From assembly GCF_004402595.1 (NCBI RefSeq), contig NZ_SOFY01000001.1, positions 1 to 39,775 of the forward strand: DNA of 39,775 nucleotides, written 5' to 3'. The notes beneath the pieces are model-generated. The model searched no databases. It was given only the letters and a program-made list of their open reading frames with translations, and had not been told where the DNA came from. This document shows, piece after piece, positions 7,611-16,637 of the stretch (the stretch's first letter is position 1; each line of letters begins with the position of its first letter). The stretch comes from Cryobacterium shii. GTDB taxonomy: Bacteria > Actinomycetota > Actinomycetes > Actinomycetales > Microbacteriaceae. A program made the position numbers and the translations under genes.

Positions 7611-7971
7611 GTTACTGACCCTATGGGGTGACCGTGCCGTGCGTGAACTGTGCCGAGGTGGGATCAGACCGGGCGGTGCTGGCTCCCATTGGCGTGGCCT
7701 TCAGCTTCTGGGTGTGGAACCACGTTTGAAGCGCTAGTTGCGTGTCGCGTCCTCGTTGCGGATGAGCGACGCCGGCAATGATCGGCCAGCATGTTGACGT
7801 CGCATCAAGGTTCGGTTCGCAACTGGGCGGCCTGGAAGACGACATCGCCCGCCAATGGCTGCGATGCGCGAGGACCTCTCCCACGAGACGTTCGGACGAT
7901 CGGCGGGTTGACGTGTTGGACTCAGTCCAGTGTTGCCTGGGTGTCGACCTTCCCGTCGGGCTATGGAGCAA
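7611..7971. other. 361-bp gap upstream of the integrase; possible att region
   Basis: No convincing gene is visible. A short dyad, ACCC-TATG-GGGT, lies around 7617-7629, directly before the integrase GTG. Large serine integrase genes often lie beside attP, so this gap could have held an attachment site. I cannot identify a core shared with the comEC junction at 12513. Base composition is mixed, and reading frames across it lack recognisable protein sequence. Confidence 0.3.
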
Positions 7972-8820
7972 TCAGCGATCGAAAACGGTGAAGTCGAGAT
8001 CCAAGATCGCCTGTTTGATGAGAGACGCATCGTCGCCAGCAATGGTCTTTAGATCCGCGAAGATGTCCCAACCCCCGTCTTTCGCGAGTGGACTTGTGAG
8101 AGTGAAATAGCACAGATCGTCGTCCTCGAGGGTTGCCAGCAGACCCGCCTGCTCTAGATGCTTCGCGCGACGTTCGATCTCGTAGTCCTTGATATTTGCA
8201 ACCCCTTCAATGTGGACAACTGATGCTCCGATGCCCTTGTGGAGCCCTGTTCCAAATCTAGGTTCCAGATCGCCGTGAATCAGTATGAGTGCGATCAAGT
8301 CGCGTATGGCTATCGGTTGCTTCGCAAGGGCGGAAACAAACGCCGTCATCTCGGGGAGGCTCTCGGCGGCAAAGGCACCGTCGTCAACTCCATCGAGCGC
8401 GCGGAGGTTGACGGGAAATCTTGGCGTCAACCCTGCAGTTGTGTCTACGATGCGGGCAAGCCCAGCCATCGCTTCGCGGTACCAAGATTCGTGATCAGAC
8501 TTCATCTTTTTGACGACAGCGACCGTGTAGCGGTCTTCCAAGTCTTTGTTGTCGATGACCTTGTGGTGCTCACGGCATACCAGAAGTAAGTTTTGAGGGT
8601 CTCGTAGTTGTTCGTCGTCCAGCGAGTGGTCGCCGCGCGCGGCAGTCAGCTTGACGCCCTGGATGTGTGCAACCTCGCAGTTCCAAGTTCCGTCGTCTCT
8701 CAGGAGCGACTTGTTGCAACTCTCGACGGCGGTCTGGAACGCACAGCGATTGCCGGAATACAGATACAGTTCGCGTGTCGCTGCCGATACAGGGGTCAGA
8801 CGATTGCGCGTGTCGCTCAT
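7972..8820 (-). CDS. HNH-nuclease domain protein
   Basis: This is a 282-aa protein with an N-terminal HNH domain. C26 and C35 are followed by H52 in CEVAHIQGVK, N77 in DPQNLLLVC, C82, and H85/H86 in CREHHKVID. The pattern fits a metal-dependent HNH endonuclease of the kind found in restriction and defence effectors. Residues 150-282 form an alpha/beta region that I do not recognise; it may sense or bind a partner. It is divergently transcribed from the SIR2-HerA operon with a 285-bp gap and lies next to the integrase. It may be separate cargo or a companion of the defence operon; nothing shows a direct link. Confidence 0.8.
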   Translation of the reverse strand: MSDTRNRLTPVSAATRELYLYSGNRCAFQTAVESCNKSLLRDDGTWNCEVAHIQGVKLTAARGDHSLDDEQLRDPQNLLLVCREHHKVIDNKDLEDRYTVAVVKKMKSDHESWYREAMAGLARIVDTTAGLTPRFPVNLRALDGVDDGAFAAESLPEMTAFVSALAKQPIAIRDLIALILIHGDLEPRFGTGLHKGIGASVVHIEGVANIKDYEIERRAKHLEQAGLLATLEDDDLCYFTLTSPLAKDGGWDIFADLKTIAGDDASLIKQAILDLDFTVFDR

Positions 8821-9105
8821 GCGCTCAGCCTAGCCAGCGACTTTGGAATTCGACCGCACTGCACGGCGCCACCGAGGGCGGGTCTGCGCAAGTTCGTCGG
8901 TCCCTGGCGCTTGAACCGACCAGACGGCCCTGGATATCAGCACCTCGACCGGAAGAGCCGGCCGAGGCGGAACTCATCGCCCAACCGAACAATGTCCGGC
9001 CGTCGGTTCAGGAGAAAGCCCTGATAGTGGCGTTGCGACCTGGTGTATCCGCAGGTTGTGGCACTTCGTCAGGATCTGCATTGAACATCCGATACCTTCA
9101 GAATC

Positions 9106-10257
9106 ATGCTCACTCACAACGTTGCCAGTTTCGCCGGAGGACTGAGTGCGAAGCTCGCCACACGATCGCGGCACGTGTGCACGTTCTTCGGAGCTGGTAC
9201 TTCTAAAGCATGCGGCCTACCCGACGTCGTCCTGCTGACGGCGAACATCTCGGCCGGGCTGGAAGGCAAGCAACTCGAATCGTTCAAGCGCCTCACCTCG
9301 TCCCGCAATCTCGAGCAGGCCCTTAGTCGGCTGAGAAGGATTCAGGCGGTCGTAGACGAAGGGGACGTGGTCGACGGCCTCACCCTGGAGCAAGCGAAAG
9401 ATCTCGATCTGGCAATTTGCAAACTGATCATCGAGGAGTTGTCCGCTGTCGATGCTGATATGGAACCCGTCGACAAGCTGGCGGCTTGGGTCGCTCGTGC
9501 CGACTACTTGCGGCCAATCGAGTTGTTCACCGTCAACTACGACTGCGTACTAGAGACAGCGCTGGAATCGAGAGGCGTTCCGTACTTCGACGGGTTTGTT
9601 GGGACGTGGAAAGCGCGGTTCAGGACAGACATGGTCGAGGCAACCCAGAACGACTCAGAAGTCCTGTTGCCACCTTTCTTCGCAAGACTGTGGAAGTTGC
9701 ATGGTTCCGTGAACTGGACGTGGGATCAGACCCATCCAGCGGGTGAGGTCCTGCGGCTGGGTGCCACCGTTCCCAACGATGAGGTCGCTGCCATTTTTCC
9801 CTCGGACGCCAAATACGAGGAATCCCGCCGCATGCCCTTCGTCGTGCTTCAGGACCGACTCCGACGCGCACTCAACGAACCCGAAACTATGTTTCTCGTA
9901 TCGGGCTATTCGTGGGCTGATGATCACCTGAATGAGCTCTTCTTCGATGCCGCGGCTCGCCGACCACGTTCGGAGTTCATCGCCTTCTGTTATTCGGCTA
10001 TCCCCGCCAACCTGGCAGAAAAAGCGATGCAGACGCCGAACCTGCAGGTGATCACGCAAACTGAGGCCATCATCGGTGGTCTTCGTGCCCCCTGGGAAGG
10101 CCCTGGTGAGGGCGTGACTCTTCCCGATGACATCTGGAACGGGACAACTTGCGGGCTTGGAGACTTTGGCAACCTGGCCAGCTTCTTGTCGCGGAGTTCC
10201 TCGGACTCCAGCTTGGACAGCCAGAGTCGACCAGTTGGAGTCTCGTATGTCGGATAG
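9106..10257 (+). CDS. SIR2-family protein (candidate NADase of a SIR2-HerA system)
   Basis: The 383-aa protein carries SIR2 hallmarks: the NAD-binding loop FFGAGTSKACGLPD with GAGTS at 29-33, TVNYD at 142-146, and KLHGSVNW at 197-204, where H199 is the likely catalytic histidine. In defence SIR2 proteins this fold cleaves NAD+ rather than deacetylating proteins. The C-terminus ends in a Ser-rich tail that overlaps the next gene by 11 bp. The ATG at 9106 lies 26 residues before the glycine loop; its ribosome binding site is weak. It is the first gene of a three-gene operon with a HerA-type ATPase. The SIR2-HerA pair is a known anti-phage system (also called Nezha). Confidence 0.9.
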   Translation: MLTHNVASFAGGLSAKLATRSRHVCTFFGAGTSKACGLPDVVLLTANISAGLEGKQLESFKRLTSSRNLEQALSRLRRIQAVVDEGDVVDGLTLEQAKDLDLAICKLIIEELSAVDADMEPVDKLAAWVARADYLRPIELFTVNYDCVLETALESRGVPYFDGFVGTWKARFRTDMVEATQNDSEVLLPPFFARLWKLHGSVNWTWDQTHPAGEVLRLGATVPNDEVAAIFPSDAKYEESRRMPFVVLQDRLRRALNEPETMFLVSGYSWADDHLNELFFDAAARRPRSEFIAFCYSAIPANLAEKAMQTPNLQVITQTEAIIGGLRAPWEGPGEGVTLPDDIWNGTTCGLGDFGNLASFLSRSSSDSSLDSQSRPVGVSYVG

Positions 10258-12010
10258 GGACGAGACTTATGTCGGCCGAGTGAGGCACGTTCTTGGCTCG
10301 CAGATAACAGTGGAACTGGATCCTGGCCTCGCCGGAATCGCGCCAATCTACCGCGGGCAGCTTCAGCAAATCGGACAAATCGGTTCTCTTGTTCGGCTGC
10401 CCCAGGGAATGGTAGATCTCATCGCTACCGTCACCCTCGTTGGCATATCAGAACTGACTGCTGGACTGGGCCCTCGCGAGAATTCCTCGGCGGGCGAGAG
10501 ATGGCTGCAAGTGCAACTCCTCGGCGAGGTCGATAGGGGAACGAGGCAATTTCGCCGCGGCGTAGGTTCTTATCCAGGTCTTGACGATCCCGTCCATTTC
10601 GCCCGGAGGGAGGAGCTGGAAGCCGTCTATCCTCCTTCATCGACCTCGCACATTCGCATTGGTCGGCTGTCAGCTGCGGAGACAGTTCCTGTCGCCCTTG
10701 ATGTCAACAAACTGGTCGTTCGCCATTCTGCCGTGGTTGGCTCTACGGGTTCCGGAAAAACAAGCGCAGTCGCGTCACTCCTGCAGGGCTTCGCCAATGG
10801 GCACTGGCCCGCAGCCAACATCGTGGTCATCGACAGCCATGGCGAGTACTCTCATGCGCTGTCCGGACATGCGTCTGTTAGGTCTGTCCTTGGCCCAGAA
10901 AGTGGCCGGCTACACGTCCCGTACTGGGCGCTCCCAGCGGAGGACATCTTGCGGGCCTTTACCGGGTCCTCCGGAGGCCCGACGACCCAGAAAACGTGGG
11001 CGACCCTGGTCGCGGAGGAGCGACGCAAATTCGTGAATGCGGCCTCTTGGCTCCACCTCGATCCACACGCGATTACTGCAGACACTCCAGTGCCGTTTGA
11101 TGTTCGCGAGGCATGGCTGCAGCTGGACTCTGAGAACAGAGAAACTCGGCAAACCAAAGCAAATCCAGATTCAATCTGTCTGGAAGTTGCGGGAGACGCG
11201 TCAACCCTGACATCGGCGATTTACACCCCTCACGGTCCCGCAGGAAGTCCGCCCATGCAGGGTCCTTTTTTCGGTGTTCACGGGAGCACACCGGAACTCC
11301 TCCGCCTTGGTCTCCTCGACCCTCGCCTGGCATTCATGTTGGAGCCAGCTGGGACCATCGATGGGCCCGACCCACTCGTCGACGCTGTCGACTCATGGAT
11401 CGGGGGGACAGCGCCAGTATCAGTCCTCGACTTCAATGGTGTACCCGATTCGGCCGCCGAATTGGCCATCGGCGTCATTCTAAAACTGCTTTTCGACGTC
11501 GCGATACGAACGCCGAGTGGAATCGACGGCATCGGCCGCCCAAGCCCCATTCTCATCGTGCTTGAGGAAGCCCACCGATACTTAGGCGACAAGGCAGCAC
11601 CCATTGCACGAGATGCCGCAAATCGAATAGCTCGGGAAGGTCGAAAGTACGGAGTCGGACTTATGCTCGTGACTCAGCGGCCGTCCGACCTGCCGGACAC
11701 GGCATTGGCGCAATGTGGGACCATCATCGCCCTGCGTCTGAGTAACAGCGCTGACCAAGGCAGAATTCGGACAGCTTTACCCGACAGCGTCGTCGGGCTT
11801 GCAGAAACGCTCCCTTCCCTCAGAACGGGAGAAGCAATCATCAGTGGCGAAGCGCTCGTATTGCCAACTCGCGTGGTCCTCGACCGACCGAATCCCCTCC
11901 CACTGGCCGAGGACCCTTCCCTAGAGCCGTGGCGCACCAACGCTGGAACGCGAGGCGTAAGCGGTGCTTTGGCCCGGTGGCGGGGCATTTATGAACAGGA
12001 GAGAGAATGA
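10247..12010 (+). CDS. HerA/FtsK-like hexameric ATPase of a SIR2-HerA system
   Basis: The 587-aa protein has an N-terminal HerA-barrel-like beta-rich region (about 8-120), Walker A GSTGSGKT (165-172), Walker B ILIVLEEAH (435-443) and the downstream RxGRKYGVGLMLVTQRPSDL region typical of HerA/VirB4-type ATPases. TTGGAG lies upstream of the ATG at 10247, which is 11 bp inside the SIR2 gene, so translation is probably coupled. In studied SIR2-HerA systems the two proteins form a large complex with nuclease, ATPase and NADase activity. This copy looks intact in all motifs. Its stop overlaps the next start as ATGA. Confidence 0.9.
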   Translation: MSDRDETYVGRVRHVLGSQITVELDPGLAGIAPIYRGQLQQIGQIGSLVRLPQGMVDLIATVTLVGISELTAGLGPRENSSAGERWLQVQLLGEVDRGTRQFRRGVGSYPGLDDPVHFARREELEAVYPPSSTSHIRIGRLSAAETVPVALDVNKLVVRHSAVVGSTGSGKTSAVASLLQGFANGHWPAANIVVIDSHGEYSHALSGHASVRSVLGPESGRLHVPYWALPAEDILRAFTGSSGGPTTQKTWATLVAEERRKFVNAASWLHLDPHAITADTPVPFDVREAWLQLDSENRETRQTKANPDSICLEVAGDASTLTSAIYTPHGPAGSPPMQGPFFGVHGSTPELLRLGLLDPRLAFMLEPAGTIDGPDPLVDAVDSWIGGTAPVSVLDFNGVPDSAAELAIGVILKLLFDVAIRTPSGIDGIGRPSPILIVLEEAHRYLGDKAAPIARDAANRIAREGRKYGVGLMLVTQRPSDLPDTALAQCGTIIALRLSNSADQGRIRTALPDSVVGLAETLPSLRTGEAIISGEALVLPTRVVLDRPNPLPLAEDPSLEPWRTNAGTRGVSGALARWRGIYEQERE

Positions 12011-12228
12011 CTATGGACTGGCGACCAGTTACATCCGCCCGTATCGTCGCTGAAGCGTACGACGTGGAAACAGAGACCATCTATGTGGAGTTCCCGAAGG
12101 GCGGCGTCCAGTGGTGGTATTCCGCTTGCCCGCCTGAAGTCTGGGAACAATTCACAGCAGTTGGACAGTCTAGAGGCCAGTTCATCCACCAGGTCCTCAA
12201 TTTCAAACCGAACGGTCGGTCGGCTTAA
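12007..12228 (+). CDS. KTSC-domain small protein, third gene of the operon
   Basis: The 73-aa protein fits the KTSC domain: a leading Ser, a YDxETxxIYVEFPKGG strand pair, the WWYSACPPEVWEQF block and a final SRGQFIHQVL. In the family these correspond to YDxxxxxLxVxFxxG, YxYxxVPxxVYxxF and SxGxxFxxxI. Its biochemical role is unknown. The ATG overlaps the HerA stop (ATGA, 12007-12010) and AGGAGAG lies just upstream; a second in-frame ATG is at 12013. The tight coupling to SIR2 and HerA suggests a shared function such as triggering, modulation or immunity, but this is inference. Confidence 0.72.
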   Translation: MTMDWRPVTSARIVAEAYDVETETIYVEFPKGGVQWWYSACPPEVWEQFTAVGQSRGQFIHQVLNFKPNGRSA

Positions 12229-12512
12229 CGCCGCGTGCAGAACGTGATGTAAGAGCGCTCAGCGGTTGCGCCCACGTGACATCGAGTTGGTTGAACTCGG
12301 CCCCGACTCGACCGAGGGTCTTCGTCGCATTGTCCATGCCGCGCACAACCAACGTTCCAGTGGCAGTCTTGTCGAACCTGCACCCGGCGGGTTGAGGCGA
12401 GCACATGCCAAAGACCCTTAGACGTTGACCGGCCCGGGACCACGCTAACGTCTGCCAATTCTTGGGCGACTCGATCCGCCTCGCAAATAAGCACCCATCT
12501 GTCTTGTTATCC
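12229..12512. other. Right edge of the island before the comEC junction
   Basis: The 284 bp between the KTSC gene and the comEC remnant has lower GC than the core genes and no recognisable protein. An open frame on the minus strand (12514 to 12203) would encode 103 residues but has no family resemblance. The boundary with core sequence falls at about 12511-12520, where comEC sequence starts. This should be one attachment-site hybrid of the integrated element. Confidence 0.55.
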
Positions 12513-14117
12513 ATGTCCGGCGCGAATTGCGCGGTGGTGATCGCGGGGATCATGCTGCTCGGCGGGTACCTGCGGCTCGGACGCGGGATGCGCATCACGT
12601 TGTCCCTCGCCACGCTGCTGGGCTTCGTGGTGCTCGTGACACCGGAGCCCAGCGTGCTTCGCGCGGCGCTGATGGCCACGATCCTGATGCTCTCCGTCGC
12701 GTCCGGCCGGCCGGGCCGGGGTGTGCCGCTGCTGGCCCTGGTCGTCGTGGTTCTGCTGGTGGCAGATCCGTGGCTGGCGCGCAGTTACGGCTTCGCGCTC
12801 TCGGCGCTGGCCACGGGCGGGCTCCTGGTGCTCGCCGGTCCGTTGACCCGGGTGCTGAGCCGCTGGATGCCGACCGCGCTGGCAGCGGTGATCGCAATCC
12901 CGCTCGCCGCGCAGCTGGCCTGCCAGCCCGTTCTGGTGCTGCTGACCCCGACGCTTCCGCTGTACGGGGTGCCGGCGAACCTGTTGGCGGGCCCGGCGGC
13001 CCCGTTCGCGACCGTGGTCGGCCTGGTGGCCTGCCTGCTCCTGCCCTGGTTGCCGGGGATCGCCGGGGGAGTCCTGTACCTGGCCTGGCTGCCCGCGGCC
13101 TGGATCGCGGCGATTGCGCGCACGAGCGCGCTCCTGCCGGGGAGTCGGCTGCCGTGGCTCGGGGGAGTCGTCGGGGTGGCTGCCACGGGCATCCTGACCG
13201 TCGCGTTCGTGGCGCTCGTTCTCCGCCGTCCGGGGGCGGTCCGGGGCTGGTGGCCGCCGACCGCCGTCGCCGTGCTCGTCCTGGCGGGCGGCGCCTACAC
13301 CGGGACCCTGATCGGGTCGGGCGTGGGACGTGCCGTGGCCTTCCCGGCGGACTGGCAGATCGCGGCCTGCGACATCGGGCAGGGTGACGCGGTCGTGGTG
13401 CGGGATCAGGACCTCTACGCACTGGTCGACGTGGGGCCTGATCCGGCGCTCCTGGCGGAATGCCTCGACACCCTCGGAATCGACCGGATCGATCTGCTCG
13501 TGCTCACCCACTACGACCTCGACCACATCGGGGGCGTCGAGGCCGTGATCGGCCGGGTCGGAACGGCCCTGGTCGGCGTCCCCGAGAACGCAGAGGACGA
13601 GCGCCTCCACCTGCGCCTTGCGCGGGGCGGCGCGGACGTGCGTCAGGCCGCGCGCGGCGACACCGGAACGCTCGGCGCACTGCGCTGGGAGATCTTCTGG
13701 CCCGTTCGGGGTTCCCCGGCGATGCAGACCGGCAACGCCGGGAGCGTGACCATCGGGTTTGACGGGCGCGGAATCCGTTCGATCTTCCTCGGCGACCTCG
13801 GCCAGGAACCGCAGGACGCCCTCCGCCGGGTCGCCCCACTCGCCACCGTGGACGTGGTCAAGGTGGCCCACCACGGGTCGAGGGACCAGAGCCCTCAACT
13901 CTATGCCGACCTGCGAGCCACCGTCGGGCTCATCTCGGTGGGCCGAGATAACGGCTACGGGCACCCGACCGACGCCCTCCTCGGCATGCTGGCATCCGCG
14001 GGCACGCTCGCCCTGCGCACGGACCTCGGCGGGATGATCGTGGTCGCGCCCGCCCCGGACGGCGGCGGTGCCCTCACCGTGTGGACGGAGACCGTGCCGG
14101 TCGGCGGCCCCGACTAG
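12513..14117 (+). pseudogene. comEC: ComEC DNA-uptake channel, 5'-truncated by the island
   Basis: The frame begins with SGANCAVVIAGIM, the conserved motif normally preceded by HLTAV inside the ComEC competence domain. Many transmembrane segments follow, and then a metallo-beta-lactamase-fold domain with LTHYDLDHIGG (near 330) and KVAHHGSRDQSP (near 450). The retained 534 residues are the C-terminal two thirds of a protein usually near 750-800 aa. The N-terminal part, including the OB-fold/DUF4131 region, is missing and replaced by accessory DNA. ATG at 12513 or an in-frame TTG at 12462 could give a stump protein, which is unlikely to support DNA uptake. holA follows in the usual order. Confidence 0.88.
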
Positions 14118-14211
14118 GCTTGAATCGCGCCACCGGTGTGAGCTCCTCCACGGGTGTGAACCAGCACGCTGTCGACCAGTTGGCTGTGGAACCAGCAACG
14201 AAGGGAACCGA

Positions 14212-15267
14212 GTGGCCGCACGCACCGCCTCAGCCGGCCGCACCGCACCCCGCAGCGCGCCCAAGGCCGCACCGAAATCGGCTGCGATCCCGCAGCTGGC
14301 CTGGCATCAGGTGCGTCCGGCGCCGATCGTGCTGGTCTCCGGAACCGAGGTGTTCCTGGCCGAGCGAGCGATCCGCCAGCTGCGGGATTTCCTCAAACTG
14401 GAAGACCCCAGCCTCGAGATCAGCGATGTGCAGGCCGACAGCTACTCGCCCGGCGAGCTGCTCACCGTGGCCAGCCCGTCCCTGTTCGGCGAACCGCGGC
14501 TGATCCGCGTGAGCTCGGTCGAGAAGTGCAGCGACACCTTCCTCGCCGAAGCCATCGACTACCTGCAGAACCCGGCGGAAGACACCTACCTGGTGCTCCG
14601 GCACGGCGGCGGGGTGCGCGGCAAGAAGCTGCTCGACCTGATCCGGGCCGGAACCGGCGGCGGCATCGAGGTCGTCTGCGCCGAGCTGAAAAAGGACACC
14701 GACCGGCACGACTTCGCATCCTCTGAATTCAAGGCCGCCGGCAAACGGGTCACGCCCAGCGCGCTCCGCTCCCTCGTCGGGGCGTTCTCGGGAGACCTCG
14801 CCGAACTGTCCGCCGCCTGCCAGCAGCTGATCGCCGACACCGGCGCCGAGGTGACCGAAACGACCGTTGACCGGTACTACGGCGGACGGGTCGAGGCGAA
14901 CGCCTTCAAGGTGGCCGACGCCGCGATCGCGGGGCACCGCGGCGAGGCCCTCGTCATCCTGCGGCACGCGCTGGCCTCCGGCGCGGATCCGGTGCCCGTG
15001 GTCGCGGCGTTCGCGATGAAGATCCGCACCATGGCGAAACTCTGCGGGGTGCGAGGCGGCTCGGCCCAGCTGGCCTCCCAGTACGGTCTGGCACCGTGGC
15101 AGGTGGAGCGGGCCCAGCGCGACCTGCGCGGCTGGTCGGACGAGGGACTCGCGCGCTGCGTCGTGGCCCTGGCCGAAACGGATGCCGCGGTCAAGGGCGC
15201 CGAGCGCGACCCGGTGTTCGCCCTCGAGCGGTTGATCGGCGTGATCGCTCGCAAGGGCGAGAGCTGA
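14212..15267 (+). CDS. holA: DNA polymerase III subunit delta
   Basis: HolA is the clamp-loader subunit that opens the sliding clamp. The 351-aa product has the expected start of the folded domain (PAPIVLVSGTEVFLAERAIR), the SLFGEPRLIRV strand, and the C-terminal helical collar region (DAAIAGHRGEALVILRHAL). The GTG at 14212 is preceded by AAGGGA six bases upstream and gives a short basic Ala-rich N-terminal tail common in actinobacterial HolA. The gene follows comEC, as in most actinobacteria, and ends before a bidirectional terminator shared with rpsT. Confidence 0.92.
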   Translation: MAARTASAGRTAPRSAPKAAPKSAAIPQLAWHQVRPAPIVLVSGTEVFLAERAIRQLRDFLKLEDPSLEISDVQADSYSPGELLTVASPSLFGEPRLIRVSSVEKCSDTFLAEAIDYLQNPAEDTYLVLRHGGGVRGKKLLDLIRAGTGGGIEVVCAELKKDTDRHDFASSEFKAAGKRVTPSALRSLVGAFSGDLAELSAACQQLIADTGAEVTETTVDRYYGGRVEANAFKVADAAIAGHRGEALVILRHALASGADPVPVVAAFAMKIRTMAKLCGVRGGSAQLASQYGLAPWQVERAQRDLRGWSDEGLARCVVALAETDAAVKGAERDPVFALERLIGVIARKGES

Positions 15268-15341
15268 CCGCGCCGCCGCTGACCGGGCTTGACCTGGCCG
15301 CCGAGCGCTGACTCGCCCAACTGGGTAGCCCCGGACACACG

Positions 15342-15371
15342 AAAGCCCCCGCCGAATCGGCGGGGGCTTTT
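15342..15371. terminator. Bidirectional terminator between holA and rpsT
   Basis: AAAGCCCCCGCC (15342-15353) and GGCGGGGGCTTT (15359-15370) form a perfect 12-bp stem around GAATC, with a T run on both strands' 3' sides. It sits between convergent genes and should stop transcription from both. Confidence 0.92.
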
Positions 15372-15422
15372 CGAGCACGAGGTCGGGACCGTCAGACGGC
15401 CCGGATCCAGGTCAGTTGGAGA

Positions 15423-15686
15423 CTAGACGAGTGCGCCGACCGACTTCGCGATGGCGGACTTCTTGTTCGCAGCCTGGTTCTTGTGGATGACGCCCTTGCT
15501 GACGGCCTTGTCGAGCTTCTTCGAGGCCAGGGCGAGGCCGGCGACGGCCTTGTCCTTGTCACCAGCGGTGACGGCGAGGCGCGTCGCGCGGATCGCGCGC
15601 TTGAACTCGCTCTTGACGGCCTTGTTGCGCTCCTGGGCCTTCTTGTTGGTGCCGATACGCTTGATCTGCGACTTGATATTTGCCAC
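15423..15686 (-). CDS. rpsT: 30S ribosomal protein S20
   Basis: S20 is a primary-binding protein of the 30S subunit. The 87-aa basic helical protein starts [20 protein letters not shown] and matches the family over its length, including the [19 protein letters not shown]-terminal region. Translation starts with GTG at 15686; only a weak purine stretch (ACGAAAG) lies upstream. It stands alone on the minus strand, convergent with holA, as is common in Actinobacteria. Confidence 0.97.
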   Translation of the reverse strand: MANIKSQIKRIGTNKKAQERNKAVKSEFKRAIRATRLAVTAGDKDKAVAGLALASKKLDKAVSKGVIHKNQAANKKSAIAKSVGALV

Positions 15687-15804
15687 GTTTATACGCTTTC
15701 GTTAGGTTCTTGTTCGGATGGGCCGCTTGGCGGTAGAGGGCGCCGAACGGCAATAATCGTGTGGGGTGGGACCCAACACGCAAGCCAACAGGAAACGATA
15801 CCAG

Positions 15805-16551
15805 TTATTCGCCCGGCCCGACACTCGGCCGGGCCCGGCCGGCGGCGACCTCCCGGAGGATCTCGCCGAGCACCGCCGTGAACCGTTCCGGTTGGGCCAG
15901 GCTGACCAGGTGCGAGGCCCGGGGAACGATCACGAGACGACCGTCCCGGCAGGCGGCAAGGAAGCGGCGTTCGTGCAGCCGAAACTGATCGAAAAAGCCG
16001 TTGACCAGCCACACCGGTCCGGGGTAGCGAGAGAGGCTGTCGAGCGGGCGGAGCGTGCCGGTGGCGCCGAGGCCGGCATCCATCACATTCAGCGGAACCC
16101 CGCCGGCGAGCGTGTCTGCGGCCCCGTCTCGCGGCAGGAGGGCCCGCACGAGTGCGGTGTGAAGCCACAATCCGTGGTCGGGCAGCCGGCGGACGAGCCG
16201 GGCCAGGCTCCGGTAGGCGTCCAGGGGCCACCCGGCCGGAATCGCGCAGCTTCCCGCGGCGACCAACCCGATCACCTTCTGCGGGTGCCGCGCGGCGTAC
16301 TCGATGGCGTAGTAGCCGCCCAGGGAGAGCCCGACCAGCAACACCCGGCCGCCCAGGGCCTCGACGCCCTGATCGATGGCTGTCAGGGCGCCCGCCACGG
16401 TGAATGGTTCGTCGATGCGCGAGCCGTGCCCGGGCAGATCGATCGCCAGGGCCGGATGCCCGGTCTCGCCCAGGGCGGACAACTGGCGCCGCCACATCGT
16501 GGCCGAGGTGCGGATCCCGTGGACGAAGAGGACCGGGGTGGCTGGGGTCAT
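15805..16551 (-). CDS. Alpha/beta hydrolase
   Basis: The 248-aa protein has the alpha/beta-hydrolase order: PVLFVHGIRTSATMW with the oxyanion-region HG, LAIDLPGHGSR, a nucleophile elbow GLSLGG with S76, an acidic loop in LVNGFFDQFRLHE, and the catalytic histidine in PRASHLVSL. No signal peptide is visible, so it is probably cytoplasmic. The substrate cannot be predicted. The ATG at 16551 follows GGGGAG unusually closely, but upstream codons do not resemble the family. It lies downstream of the DUF222-HNH gene on the same strand. Confidence 0.85.
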   Translation of the reverse strand: MTPATPVLFVHGIRTSATMWRRQLSALGETGHPALAIDLPGHGSRIDEPFTVAGALTAIDQGVEALGGRVLLVGLSLGGYYAIEYAARHPQKVIGLVAAGSCAIPAGWPLDAYRSLARLVRRLPDHGLWLHTALVRALLPRDGAADTLAGGVPLNVMDAGLGATGTLRPLDSLSRYPGPVWLVNGFFDQFRLHERRFLAACRDGRLVIVPRASHLVSLAQPERFTAVLGEILREVAAGRARPSVGPGE

Positions 16552-16637
16552 CTCCCCATTTAGGCAGGGATCTCGACAGATTGTGCTGAATTTCCGCACA
16601 TCCACGTTCCGCACATGCACAAACGGTGCCTGTCCGC

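Noticed and set aside
7621-7971. 116-codon minus-strand frame upstream of the integrase
   Set aside because: No family resemblance, irregular codon use and no ribosome binding site; treated as non-coding.
12203-12514. 103-codon minus-strand frame between the KTSC gene and comEC
   Set aside because: It has no recognisable family, overlaps the end of the KTSC gene and spans the island-chromosome junction at its start; its ATG arises from the junction CATG. Probably chance.
12507-14264. 585-codon minus-strand frame opposite comEC
   Set aside because: Its Arg/Gly/Gln/His-rich translation is a shadow of comEC coding sequence, with no domain.
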